Source: Streptosporangium sp. NBC_01495 | GTDB taxonomy: Bacteria; Actinomycetota; Actinomycetes; Streptosporangiales; Streptosporangiaceae | Direction: 5' to 3' | NCBI RefSeq assembly: GCF_036250735.1 | Contig: NZ_CP109430.1 | Location: 8,804,001-8,868,000, forward strand | Length of the DNA: 64,000 nt | Shown: piece after piece, positions 1 to 6,585 of the stretch | Position numbering within the stretch: the stretch's first letter is position 1 | Layout: the number at the start of each line of letters is the position of its first letter | Notes under the pieces: generated by a model | The model's input: the letters and a program-made list of their open reading frames with translations, nothing else | Told to the model about the DNA's origin: nothing | The model's database searches: none | Made by a program: the position numbers and the translations under genes

Positions 1-235
1 CCTCCCACGCCCCGAGCCGGCGTTCGCTGAGCGCGTCGTCGGGCCAGCGCAGATTCCATAGTTGGACCACCTTGGACTGCGTGTATCGGTGTGCCTCGCG
101 GAAGCCGCGCAGCGGATTGAGCTTGAACCGGAGCTGATAGTCCGCGGCGATCTGGCTCCACGTCGCCCCGTGCTCGCGCATCTGGGCCGTGAGAACGTCC
201 ATCTGCCGCTTGAGGCTGCGGGGTCTGGGTGGCAT
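1..235 (-). CDS. Helix-turn-helix regulator, N-terminal fragment (3' end cut by window edge)
   Basis: The frame opens with ATG at 235, after a purine-rich GGGAGGGG ribosome binding site, and runs off the left edge without a stop. The 78 visible residues begin MPPRPRSLKRQMDVLTAQMR and contain a helix-turn-helix-like stretch (WSQIAADYQLRFKLNPLRGF, then EAHRYTQSKVVQLWN). I recognise this pattern from XRE-like regulators that are very numerous in Streptosporangiaceae and often carry a C-terminal TPR region, but that region lies outside the window. The target and role are unknown. Confidence is good that it is coding, moderate for the family. Confidence 0.6.
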   Translation of the reverse strand, partial: MPPRPRSLKRQMDVLTAQMREHGATWSQIAADYQLRFKLNPLRGFREAHRYTQSKVVQLWNLRWPDDALSERRLGAWE

Positions 236-325
236 CGCTCGCCCCTCCCGGGCGTCAACTCCCCCGAGGCGGTGTTTTGTTTTCCAAACGCTACGGCATC
301 GCTTACGCCAAGTGACGGCCGATTC

Positions 326-348
326 AAAAACCGGCGACCAGATCGCCG
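326..348 (-). terminator. Probable intrinsic terminator downstream of the NmrA-like gene
   Basis: Read on the minus strand, a 6-bp CGGCGA/TCGCCG stem (arms 343-348 and 332-337, 5-nt loop) is followed by a run of T (plus-strand A at 326-330). It lies about 75 bp past the stop of the NmrA-like gene at 424. Confidence 0.5.
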
Positions 349-423
349 ATTTTGGTCACCGAGGTGTCGAACAGGTGGTGGCACCCGCCTCACCACCGCC
401 CGGTGCGGTCCGCCGGGGGCGGG

Positions 424-1257
424 TCACCTGAAGGCGTCGACGTTGCGTCGCGCCCATTCGGCGAAGGCGCGGGGGGCGCGGCCGAGGATCCGTTCCACGT
501 CGGGGCTCACCGTCTGTTCGGCGGCCGACGGCTCGCCCAGGATGGCGAGGGTGCCGTCCGCGACCGGCTCGGGCATGAAGCGCAGCATCTGCTCCCGGGC
601 CTCCTCGCGGCTCTGCTCGACGAATCGCACCGGCGCGCCCAGCGCGTCCCCGATCGCCTGGGCCCGCTGACGCGGGGTGGTCGGCGCCGGTCCGGTGAGC
701 TCGTACGTGTGACCGGCGTGCTCCCCTCCGCGCAGGACCACGGCCGCGACCTCGGCGATGTCGGCCGGGTCGACGGTCGGCAGCCCGACGTCGCCGAACG
801 GCGCGGCGGCCGTCCGCCGCGAGCGGATCGTCTCCGCCCACGCGAACGCGTTGGAGTCGAAGCCTCCCGGCCGCAGGACGGTCCACTCCAGGCCCGACCG
901 CTTGACGGTGTCCTCCAACGCCCGGAGGGGTGCATGGGAGCCGGACTCCGGTCGCGTCCCGGCGGCCTGGGAGGACTGCAGGACGATCCGCCGGACCCCG
1001 GCCGCCTTCGCGACGTCGAGGATGTGCCGCGAGTCCAGGTGCTCACCGGCACCGGCGACGAGGAGGAACAGCGCGTCGGCTCCGTCGAGGGCCGGCTTGA
1101 GGCTCTCCGGGTCGGCCAGGTCGGCCGTGTGGTGCGTCACGCCTTCCGGCATGTCCGAAGGCCGCCGCGAAACCGCCGCCACCCGCTCTCCGGCCTCGGC
1201 GAGCGCCCGCACGAGCACCCGTCCTACGTTCCCGGTCGATCCCGTAACCACGATCAT
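424..1257 (-). CDS. NAD(P)-binding NmrA-like oxidoreductase
   Basis: This 277-residue protein starts MIVVTGSTGNVGRVLVRALA, an N-terminal Rossmann nucleotide-binding loop (GSTGNVG, residues 6-12) typical of atypical short-chain dehydrogenases of the NmrA/HSCARG type. No YxxxK active site of classical SDRs is evident, as is usual for NmrA-like proteins, which may act as redox sensors or as quinone/NADPH reductases. The gene is divergent from a TetR-family regulator (1348-1920). The shared 90-bp region carries palindromic sites, so its expression is probably controlled by that regulator. The substrate cannot be deduced. Confidence 0.8.
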   Translation of the reverse strand: MIVVTGSTGNVGRVLVRALAEAGERVAAVSRRPSDMPEGVTHHTADLADPESLKPALDGADALFLLVAGAGEHLDSRHILDVAKAAGVRRIVLQSSQAAGTRPESGSHAPLRALEDTVKRSGLEWTVLRPGGFDSNAFAWAETIRSRRTAAAPFGDVGLPTVDPADIAEVAAVVLRGGEHAGHTYELTGPAPTTPRQRAQAIGDALGAPVRFVEQSREEAREQMLRFMPEPVADGTLAILGEPSAAEQTVSPDVERILGRAPRAFAEWARRNVDAFR

Positions 1258-1280
1258 GAAAAGTCCCGCCCGTCGCGAGT

Positions 1281-1301
1281 GAGTTAGTTAACTGACTAAG
1301 T
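1281..1301. promoter_or_regulatory. Palindromic operator candidate, site 1
   Basis: The stretch AGTTAGTTAACTGACT (within 1282-1297) is an almost perfect inverted repeat centred on TTAA. It lies just upstream of the NmrA-like gene and facing tetR. The same half-sites (TTAGTTAA, ACTGACTTAG) recur at 1349-1365. That is the usual arrangement for an autoregulating TetR-family repressor controlling a divergent target. Seen in sequence; the binding is inferred. Confidence 0.55.
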
Positions 1302-1344
1302 CGACCATAGCCAGCCCTCGCACCGGCTGTCTACACTTGTCAGT

Positions 1345-1366
1345 GAGATGACTGACTTAGTTAAGA
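1345..1366. promoter_or_regulatory. Palindrome-related operator candidate, site 2, overlapping the tetR start
   Basis: The sequence GACTGACTTAGTTAAG overlaps the first codons of the TetR gene and repeats, in rearranged order, the half-sites of the palindrome at 1281-1301. A TACACT hexamer at 1332-1337 could be the -10 element of the regulator gene. Binding here would block either initiation or early elongation. Confidence 0.4.
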
Positions 1367-1920
1367 CGAAGCAGAGCAAGAGGGAGCGGCTCGTGGCCGC
1401 CGCGTCCCGGGTCCTGCACGAGCAGGGCGTCGAGAAGACGACGCTGGCCGACATCGCCCGCGTGGCCGAGGTCCCCCTGGGCAACGTCTACTACTACTTC
1501 AAGACCAAGGACCGGCTCGTCGAGGCGGCGATCGACGCGCACGCGCTCAACTTCCGGGCGATGACCGCCTCGCTCGACCTGCACACCGCCCCCCGGGACC
1601 GCCTGAAGGCGCTCCTGCGCGGCTGGGTCGAGCAGCGCGAGCTCACCGCGCGGTACGGCTGTCCCACCGGCACCCTCTGCTCGGAGCTCGACAAGCGCAC
1701 CGACGGCCTGGACCGGGCTGCCGCCGAGGTCATGCGGTTGCTGATCGACTACGCCGAGCGGCAGTTCAGGTCGATGGGCCGATCCGACTCCCATGAGCTC
1801 GCGATCGCCCTGGTCGCCGCCTACCAGGGCATCTCGCTCCTCACCAACACCTTCAGGGACCCCGAGCTCATGGCCGGGGAGTGCCGTCGCCTGGAGCGCT
1901 GGATCGACTCACTCGCCTGA
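1348..1920 (+). CDS. TetR/AcrR family transcriptional regulator
   Basis: A 190-residue protein with an N-terminal TetR DNA-binding domain at about residues 12-60; the helix-turn-helix region reads TTLADIARVAEVPLGNVYYY and is followed by FKTKDRLVEAA. The C-terminal ligand domain holds one Cys in a GCPTGTLCSEL context, a pattern seen in some TetR regulators of stress or quinone-responsive reductase genes. It is divergent from the NmrA-like gene and is probably its repressor, acting at the palindromes at 1281-1301 and 1345-1366. The inducer is unknown. Confidence 0.88.
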   Translation: MTDLVKTKQSKRERLVAAASRVLHEQGVEKTTLADIARVAEVPLGNVYYYFKTKDRLVEAAIDAHALNFRAMTASLDLHTAPRDRLKALLRGWVEQRELTARYGCPTGTLCSELDKRTDGLDRAAAEVMRLLIDYAERQFRSMGRSDSHELAIALVAAYQGISLLTNTFRDPELMAGECRRLERWIDSLA

Positions 1921-2031
1921 GGGGTGCCGTCGAAGGCGAACGTCCCTGACGCGGTACCGGTCGGCGGCCGGGGTCACCGTCCGGACGGGGTCACATCCGG
2001 CCAGGGTCGCGTCCGGGAGGAAACCCCCCGC

Positions 2032-2811
2032 TCAGCCGGCCCGGCGGGCGACGTACAGGATCCGGTCGTGGCCGTCCTCGTCGGCCGGCTCCCGCGCCGA
2101 CGTCCCCACCAGCCCGCGGGTGGCCACGACGCGCAGCCCGGCCCGCTCGGCCACCCGGCGCACCGTCCGGTCGGAGTGGTGCCGCTGCACGTGCCGCATC
2201 GACACCCGCTCCCAGCCCGCGCCGGCCCGCTCGAACAGGTCGAACTGGGTGACCACGACCGCGTCGGCCTCGATCCGCGGCGACACCGCGAACCACGCCA
2301 CGTACCGGTCCCCGCGGTCGGCGACCGTGGGGACGCCGAACGCGCGCCGGTAGTAGCCGATGGTGCTCAGGTCGAAGACCAGCACCCCGCCCTCGGCGAG
2401 CTGGTCGCGCGCGGCCTCCAGCGCCCGCCGCAGCTGGTCCGTGGCGGTCAGGTACGCCATCGGCAGATCCACGCAGGCGACCACGTCGAAGCCGGTCAGC
2501 CCCGGCGGGGGCTCCTGCAGCCGTCCCACCAGGAACCGGATGCCCTCGGCGCCCGGCCGGCTCCGGGCCATCGCCACCATCGCCGGGGACAGGTCGTAGC
2601 CGGTCACCTCGAATCCCCGCTCGCGGAAGGCCACGCCGCTGCGGCCGGTCCCGCACCCGGCGTCCAGCAGCCGCCGCCCGCCCGTCCCGTACCGATCCGC
2701 CACCTCCACGTAGCGGTCCACCAGGGTGGCGGTGTCCATCCGAGCGTTCAGCTCGTCGTACCGGGCCGCGACGCTCTCGTACGCCGCCAGCGTCTCATCC
2801 ACATGCGTCAT
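2032..2811 (-). CDS. Class I SAM-dependent methyltransferase, candidate RiPP tailoring enzyme
   Basis: A 259-residue class I methyltransferase. The SAM-binding motif I, LLDAGCGTGRSG, is at about residues 48-59, and an acidic motif II (GYDLSPAMV) follows near residue 71. I chose ATG 2811 rather than an upstream in-frame start at 2850 because AGGAGG precedes it at about 2817-2822. It lies 93 bp downstream of the 21-codon precursor gene and on the same strand as the P450, so the three genes probably form one transcript. By position it may methylate the mature peptide, for example its N-terminal amine or an aromatic side chain; this is inference. It could also be an unrelated neighbour, since this fold accepts many substrates. 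Confidence 0.82.
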   Translation of the reverse strand: MTHVDETLAAYESVAARYDELNARMDTATLVDRYVEVADRYGTGGRRLLDAGCGTGRSGVAFRERGFEVTGYDLSPAMVAMARSRPGAEGIRFLVGRLQEPPPGLTGFDVVACVDLPMAYLTATDQLRRALEAARDQLAEGGVLVFDLSTIGYYRRAFGVPTVADRGDRYVAWFAVSPRIEADAVVVTQFDLFERAGAGWERVSMRHVQRHHSDRTVRRVAERAGLRVVATRGLVGTSAREPADEDGHDRILYVARRAG

Positions 2812-2859
2812 GAGCGCCTCCTGCGCGCGGGCGTCCCGTCGGCCGCGCACCGGGTCGGG

Positions 2860-2891
2860 GGCCGCGCCGGGCCGTCGGGCCCGGCGCGGCC
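2860..2891 (-). promoter_or_regulatory. Strong GC hairpin between precursor and methyltransferase genes
   Basis: A perfect 14-bp inverted repeat (2860-2873 against 2878-2891) with a 4-nt loop lies 13 bp after the stop codon of the precursor peptide. No T tract follows on the minus strand, so it may be a partial terminator or an mRNA 3'-end stabiliser. Either would raise peptide output relative to the methyltransferase. Structure seen; role inferred. Confidence 0.5.
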
Positions 2892-2904
2892 AGGGGGGAG
2901 AGAA

Positions 2905-2970
2905 CTACCAGATGAACCACGCCTGCCGGTTGACCCGGCGGCCGGTAACCCGGCGCAACAACTTCCTCAC
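2905..2970 (-). CDS. Atropopeptide (tryptorubin-like) RiPP precursor peptide
   Basis: A 21-codon gene starting with GTG at 2970. Its Shine-Dalgarno sequence AAAGGAGGTGA (2976-2986) is nearly fully complementary to the 16S 3' end; GGAGG ends 8 nt before the GTG. The product has a basic leader, MRKLLRRVTGRRVNRQ, followed at the very C terminus by AWFIW. Short C-terminal cores rich in Trp, Tyr/Phe and Ile of the AWYIW type are those reported for tryptorubin and related atropopeptides, in which one cytochrome P450 crosslinks the aromatic side chains. A P450 gene ends 43 bp upstream on the same strand and a methyltransferase follows. In the tryptorubin loci I recall, the precursor precedes the P450; here it follows it. 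Coding potential is strong from the ribosome binding site; the family assignment is from motif and context. Confidence 0.85.
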   Translation of the reverse strand: MRKLLRRVTGRRVNRQAWFIW

Positions 2971-3013
2971 GGAATTCACCTCCTTTCCTGGCTTTCCTGG
3001 TGACCGCTGGTGG

Positions 3014-4225
3014 TCAGGGTCCGGTGGGGGTCCGGCGCAGCTGGAACGAGGGAGGGGTGATGATGCCCGCGACGTGGGGACGTCCGTGGCCACCGCGCAC
3101 CTCCAGGCGGGCGTTGTCGGTCACGGCGGCGAGCAGGGCGGTGGCCAGGGCCTGGGCGACGGCGGCGCCGGCGCAGGTGAACGGGCCACCGCCGAAAGGC
3201 AGATAGGCCCCGCGAGGGCCGGAATCGTCCCACCGGTCGGGCCGGAACCGGGTGGCCTGCGGCCAGTGCCGGTCGTCGCGGTGCAGCAGATAGACGCAGA
3301 CCGACACGCTCTCCCCCGGCTCCAGCCGCACGCCGCCGACCTGGTGGGCGTGGCGTACCGGGCGGCCCAGCAGCCACGCCACCGGCCACAACCGCAACGA
3401 CTCCCGTACGGCCGACTCCGCGGGCACGGCCGCCAGGTCGACACCGTGGGTCGCGGCCTCCAGCAGCGCCCAGGCGACCACGTGGCCCACCGGAGCCACC
3501 GAGGTCCGAAACAGCAGGAGGTACACCTGGGCGACCTGCGTCGCGGGTGTGTCGGGCGGGGTGGATCCGAGCACGGCGTCCAGCAGGTCACCGGGCCGGC
3601 CGGGCCGTGGGCCGGTCCGCCGGGCGCGCACCTCGCCGGCGACCGCCCGCACCACGCGCGCCCACAGCGCCATCCGCGCCGCGCGTGCCGTCCGGCCGCC
3701 GGAACGGATCAGGACGTCGCGCTCCACCACCCGCGCCATCAGGTCCCGCAGCGCCGGCGGGCTGTCCGGTCGCAGCAACGCCTCGGCCAGGAACCGGTGC
3801 GTGGCGGCGCGCCCGGCCGACGGCCACTCGCTGACCTCCCCCAGCTCCGCCACGACGGCGGGCAGCCGCTCGCGGTGGGCGGCCAGGTGGGCGCGCACCG
3901 TCGCGCGCGCCGCCCGCCCGATGGCGATCTGTGTCTCCCGCGGTCCCAGCCGGCCGCCGCGGACGTGGAAGAAGTCGGACACCTCGTCGTAGTGGCCCTC
4001 CTCGTCGTGCAGCACCCGCCGGGCCTCCACCGGGTCGGCCACGCACAGCGACCCGTCGTCGGGCAGCCGGAACACCGGGCCCCGCTCGCGGGCCGCCCGC
4101 TCGACGAACCCCAGCGGGTCCCGGCGGTACCACCGCGCCGCCCCGCCGGGCAGGCCCCCGGTCAGGACCGCCCACGGCCGCCTCCCGTCGGGAGCGGTCC
4201 GATCCGATTCGCCAACCGTCGCCAT
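3014..4225 (-). CDS. Cytochrome P450, candidate peptide-crosslinking enzyme of the RiPP locus
   Basis: A 403-residue bacterial P450, taking ATG at 4225 after AGGTGG; an in-frame start at 4423 would add 66 residues absent from the family. Visible motifs are the K-helix ExxR at 275-278 (ESLR), the meander FRPDRW at 327-332, and the haem-ligand loop FGGGPFTCAG at 344-353 with Cys351 as thiolate ligand. The I-helix (about 232-255) reads FRTSVAPVG where most P450s have an AGxDT-type acid-alcohol pair, so the usual oxygen-activation residues are missing. That fits enzymes doing oxidative C-C or C-N coupling rather than hydroxylation. With a short Trp/Phe/Ile precursor 43 bp downstream, the likely substrate is that peptide. 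No ferredoxin or reductase gene is adjacent, so redox partners must come from elsewhere. Confidence 0.9.
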   Translation of the reverse strand: MATVGESDRTAPDGRRPWAVLTGGLPGGAARWYRRDPLGFVERAARERGPVFRLPDDGSLCVADPVEARRVLHDEEGHYDEVSDFFHVRGGRLGPRETQIAIGRAARATVRAHLAAHRERLPAVVAELGEVSEWPSAGRAATHRFLAEALLRPDSPPALRDLMARVVERDVLIRSGGRTARAARMALWARVVRAVAGEVRARRTGPRPGRPGDLLDAVLGSTPPDTPATQVAQVYLLLFRTSVAPVGHVVAWALLEAATHGVDLAAVPAESAVRESLRLWPVAWLLGRPVRHAHQVGGVRLEPGESVSVCVYLLHRDDRHWPQATRFRPDRWDDSGPRGAYLPFGGGPFTCAGAAVAQALATALLAAVTDNARLEVRGGHGRPHVAGIITPPSFQLRRTPTGP

Positions 4226-4777
4226 CCCACCTGCCCCACGCCGTCCGTGATCTCGGGTGTACGCGCCGGTGACGCCGTCCGCGCGCCCCGCCGGGAAAGC
4301 GGCGCCGTCCGCCACCTCACCGGGCGGGCGACCGGGCCTCAGTGCCCGCCGGTACGCGGCGAGGACGGAAAGGACGACACCGAACCAGGAACAGCGGAAG
4401 CCTATACCTTCACGCCATTCCACTGGTTATTAAGTGAATGGTGGGAAATATCAGCCTTTTATTTACAGAATTTGCGAAATGCCGTTGTGGAAATATCCCC
4501 GGAATGGGTCGTCCACTTTCACCCCGGCGAGGTGAGAGCGCAGGTCAGCCACCCTCCCGAAGACGCGGGAGGAGCATGGCATGTAATCGTTCGACCACTG
4601 ATCGGCACGCCGGCACCATGATCGCGACGCAGCGAACTCCGGCTGTGACACCCCGTTACTTTTCCCGCCTCGTAGCCGGTCGGCCACCCATCAGAGGTAA
4701 AAAACTTTCCCGCCTGCGGTTATGCATGCCGTAACAGCGCCAAGTCCCGGCCAGTGGAGTGGATTAGTGTCTGATAT
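4226..4777. other. Intergenic region upstream of the P450 and of the PH-like membrane protein
   Basis: A 552-bp gap between divergent genes. Its middle part (4395-4500) is markedly AT-richer than its surroundings and probably holds the P450-operon promoter: a TATAGG hexamer on the minus strand at 4401-4406 is a possible -10, without a convincing -35. A 52-codon plus-strand frame at 4576-4734 has GGGAGGAGC before its ATG but no recognisable features. I found no second peptide gene on either strand. Confidence 0.4.
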
Positions 4778-5368
4778 GTGAGCATCTCATCCCATGGTTC
4801 GCTGAAGCTGAGCGTTGGCGCGAGCACCGGCATGAAGATCGGCGCCACACTCCTGGCCATTCCCTTCGTCGGCATCCCGCTGTTCGCGATCTCGAAGCTC
4901 GAACGGGCCGTCGAGCTGTCCGCCGGAGGCTCCTCTCTCGACTCCCAGATCCTGATGGTGCCCTTCGTCGTGGTCCTGGTGGTCTTCCTCGTCGTCCTCC
5001 TCGGCATCTTCCGCTTCCGGGCGGAGATGGAGGGAAGCGTCGTGGAGGTCCACGGCGCGTTCACGACGCGCAGGGTGGATCTCGCGCGGGCCCGCGTCTG
5101 GCTGGACTCCTTCCCCGAGTGCTCAAGGGCCCGTGACCTGACCGGCCGCCGGCTCCCGTATCTGTACCTGTACGCCCAGGAGCGGGGCGGTCGCAAGGTC
5201 CTGCTGCGGCTGCGCGCGGCGCGCGCCTTCCTGCCGCCGCACGAGCTGGCGGTTCTGGCGAGCGCCATCGAGTCGGACCACCGGATCGGCCAGGACGCCG
5301 AGCAGGCCTCCCGGACGGCCGGCCTGCTCCGGCGCCTGAGCGCCGACCCCGCCATCAGGATCCCCTGA
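4778..5368 (+). CDS. Two-helix membrane protein with PH-like C-terminal domain
   Basis: A 196-residue protein of unknown function, starting with GTG. Two hydrophobic segments (about residues 20-40 and 58-78, the latter rich in Val/Leu: MVPFVVVLVVFLVVLLGIF) form a hairpin. The soluble C-terminal part alternates short strands (SVVEVHGAFTTRRVDLARAR, PYLYLYAQ, KVLLRLRAA) and ends in a helix, which suggests a bacterial PH-like fold of the type found in small actinobacterial membrane proteins. No catalytic residues are apparent. It is followed by a repeat-bearing spacer and a DUF389 gene in the same direction. Confidence 0.65.
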   Translation: MSISSHGSLKLSVGASTGMKIGATLLAIPFVGIPLFAISKLERAVELSAGGSSLDSQILMVPFVVVLVVFLVVLLGIFRFRAEMEGSVVEVHGAFTTRRVDLARARVWLDSFPECSRARDLTGRRLPYLYLYAQERGGRKVLLRLRAARAFLPPHELAVLASAIESDHRIGQDAEQASRTAGLLRRLSADPAIRIP

Positions 5369-5394
5369 GGAGCCCGCAGAAAAGTCTCCCGAGT

Positions 5395-5473
5395 GATCCG
5401 TCCCCACGCCGACCGTCCCCACACCGGTCCGTCCCCACACCGATCCGGACACGGACCGATCCGGACACGGACC
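5395..5473. repeat. Five tandem copies of a 16-bp repeat
   Basis: Units start at about 5395, 5411, 5426, 5442 and 5458. The first three are of the form GATCCGTCCCCACACC; the last two are identical copies of GATCCGGACACGGACC. The two types are partly complementary, so the array can also fold back on itself. It sits between the PH-like gene and the DUF389 gene. Its function is unknown; it may act as a terminator, a protein-binding site or a slippage array. Confidence 0.7.
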
Positions 5474-5549
5474 GGGCAGGGCGACAGCCGGGAGACGGCC
5501 ATCCGGTTCCGGGCTTCGGCGGGCCGGGGACAGGTCCTAGGGTTGGCCC

Positions 5550-6500
5550 GTGCTGCATCTACGTGTGATCAGTCCGCCGGAGCTGTCGGACAGGGTGCTG
5601 GAGGTGCTCGACGGATGCGTCGGCGTCGCCAACATCGTCGTGTTCCCCGGCGCCGCGCGCTCTCCCGCCGGTGACCTCGTCCAGTTCGACATCGCCCGCG
5701 AGGCCGCCAACGAGGTGATCGAGCGGCTGCAGGAGCTCGGCCTGCACACGGAGGGCTCGATCGCGGCCGAGCAGATCGACCTGTCGATCTCGGAGGTGGC
5801 CGAGCGCGCCCAGGAGGAGGCGCCCGGCGACAGCGACGACGCCGTGGTCTGGGCGGAGTTCGCCCAGCGGGTCGGCGACGACACCCGGCTCACCTGGGCC
5901 TTCCTGACGTTCCTCGCGATCGCCACCCAGCTCGCGGCGATCGGTGTGATCGTCAACTCGCCGATCCTCATCGTCGGCGCGATGGTGATGGGGCCGGAGT
6001 TCGGCGCGATCGCGGCCATCTGCTTCGGCCTGCTCCGTACCGACCGGGACCTCATCGGCCGCGCGGCCAGGACCCTGGTCCTGGGCTTCGCCGCCGCCAT
6101 CGCGATCACCTTCGCCTGCGCGCTGGCCTCGCGGGGGCTCGGCTGGATCGGGGTGAGCTCGCTCGGGACGGGGCACGAGGAGATCGAGTTCATCGTCAAG
6201 CCCGACAGGTGGTCGTTCATCGTCGCGCTGCTCGCCGGGGCCGCCGGGGTGCTCTCGGTCACCGCGGGCAAGTCCTCGGCCCTGGTCGGCGTCTTCATCT
6301 CGGTCACCACGGTCCCCGCCGCCGGATACTTCGCGGTCGCCGCCGCGCTGTCCCGCTGGGACGACATGGCCGCCTCGGCCGTCCAGCTCGGGGTGAACGT
6401 CGCGGGCATGATCATCTCCGGCGTGGTGACGCTTCTCGTGCAAAAGGCCTACTGGTCCCGATTCGGCATGCGGCTGCCGGCACGCCCGGGTGGAGGATAG
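5550..6500 (+). CDS. DUF389 family membrane protein
   Basis: A 316-residue protein starting with GTG. The first ~110 residues form a soluble alpha/beta domain (MLHLRVISPPELSDRVLEVL). Six or so membrane helices follow from about residue 125, including the family-typical segment NSPILIVGAMVMGPEFGAIA. This is the DUF389 (TIGR00341-like) architecture found in actinobacterial and archaeal inner-membrane proteins with no established biochemical role. It is encoded upstream of, and in the same direction as, the ABC exporter genes, with an 85-bp gap, so a functional link is possible but unproven. Confidence 0.85.
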   Translation: MLHLRVISPPELSDRVLEVLDGCVGVANIVVFPGAARSPAGDLVQFDIAREAANEVIERLQELGLHTEGSIAAEQIDLSISEVAERAQEEAPGDSDDAVVWAEFAQRVGDDTRLTWAFLTFLAIATQLAAIGVIVNSPILIVGAMVMGPEFGAIAAICFGLLRTDRDLIGRAARTLVLGFAAAIAITFACALASRGLGWIGVSSLGTGHEEIEFIVKPDRWSFIVALLAGAAGVLSVTAGKSSALVGVFISVTTVPAAGYFAVAAALSRWDDMAASAVQLGVNVAGMIISGVVTLLVQKAYWSRFGMRLPARPGGG

Positions 6501-6585
6501 CGGCTGAAAAATTGCCCTTTCGGACGAGGGGCGACTCCTTCGCATGACGGAGGTGCGCCCCTGTGGCGACGGATAGTGTCCGAGC

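Noticed and set aside
4226..4500. Possible second precursor peptide upstream of the P450
   Set aside because: No short frame with both a good ribosome binding site and an aromatic C terminus was found there on either strand.
4576..4734. 52-codon plus-strand frame with GGGAGGAGC before its ATG
   Set aside because: The Shine-Dalgarno spacing is short and the product shows no signal, domain or RiPP-like core; too weak to call.
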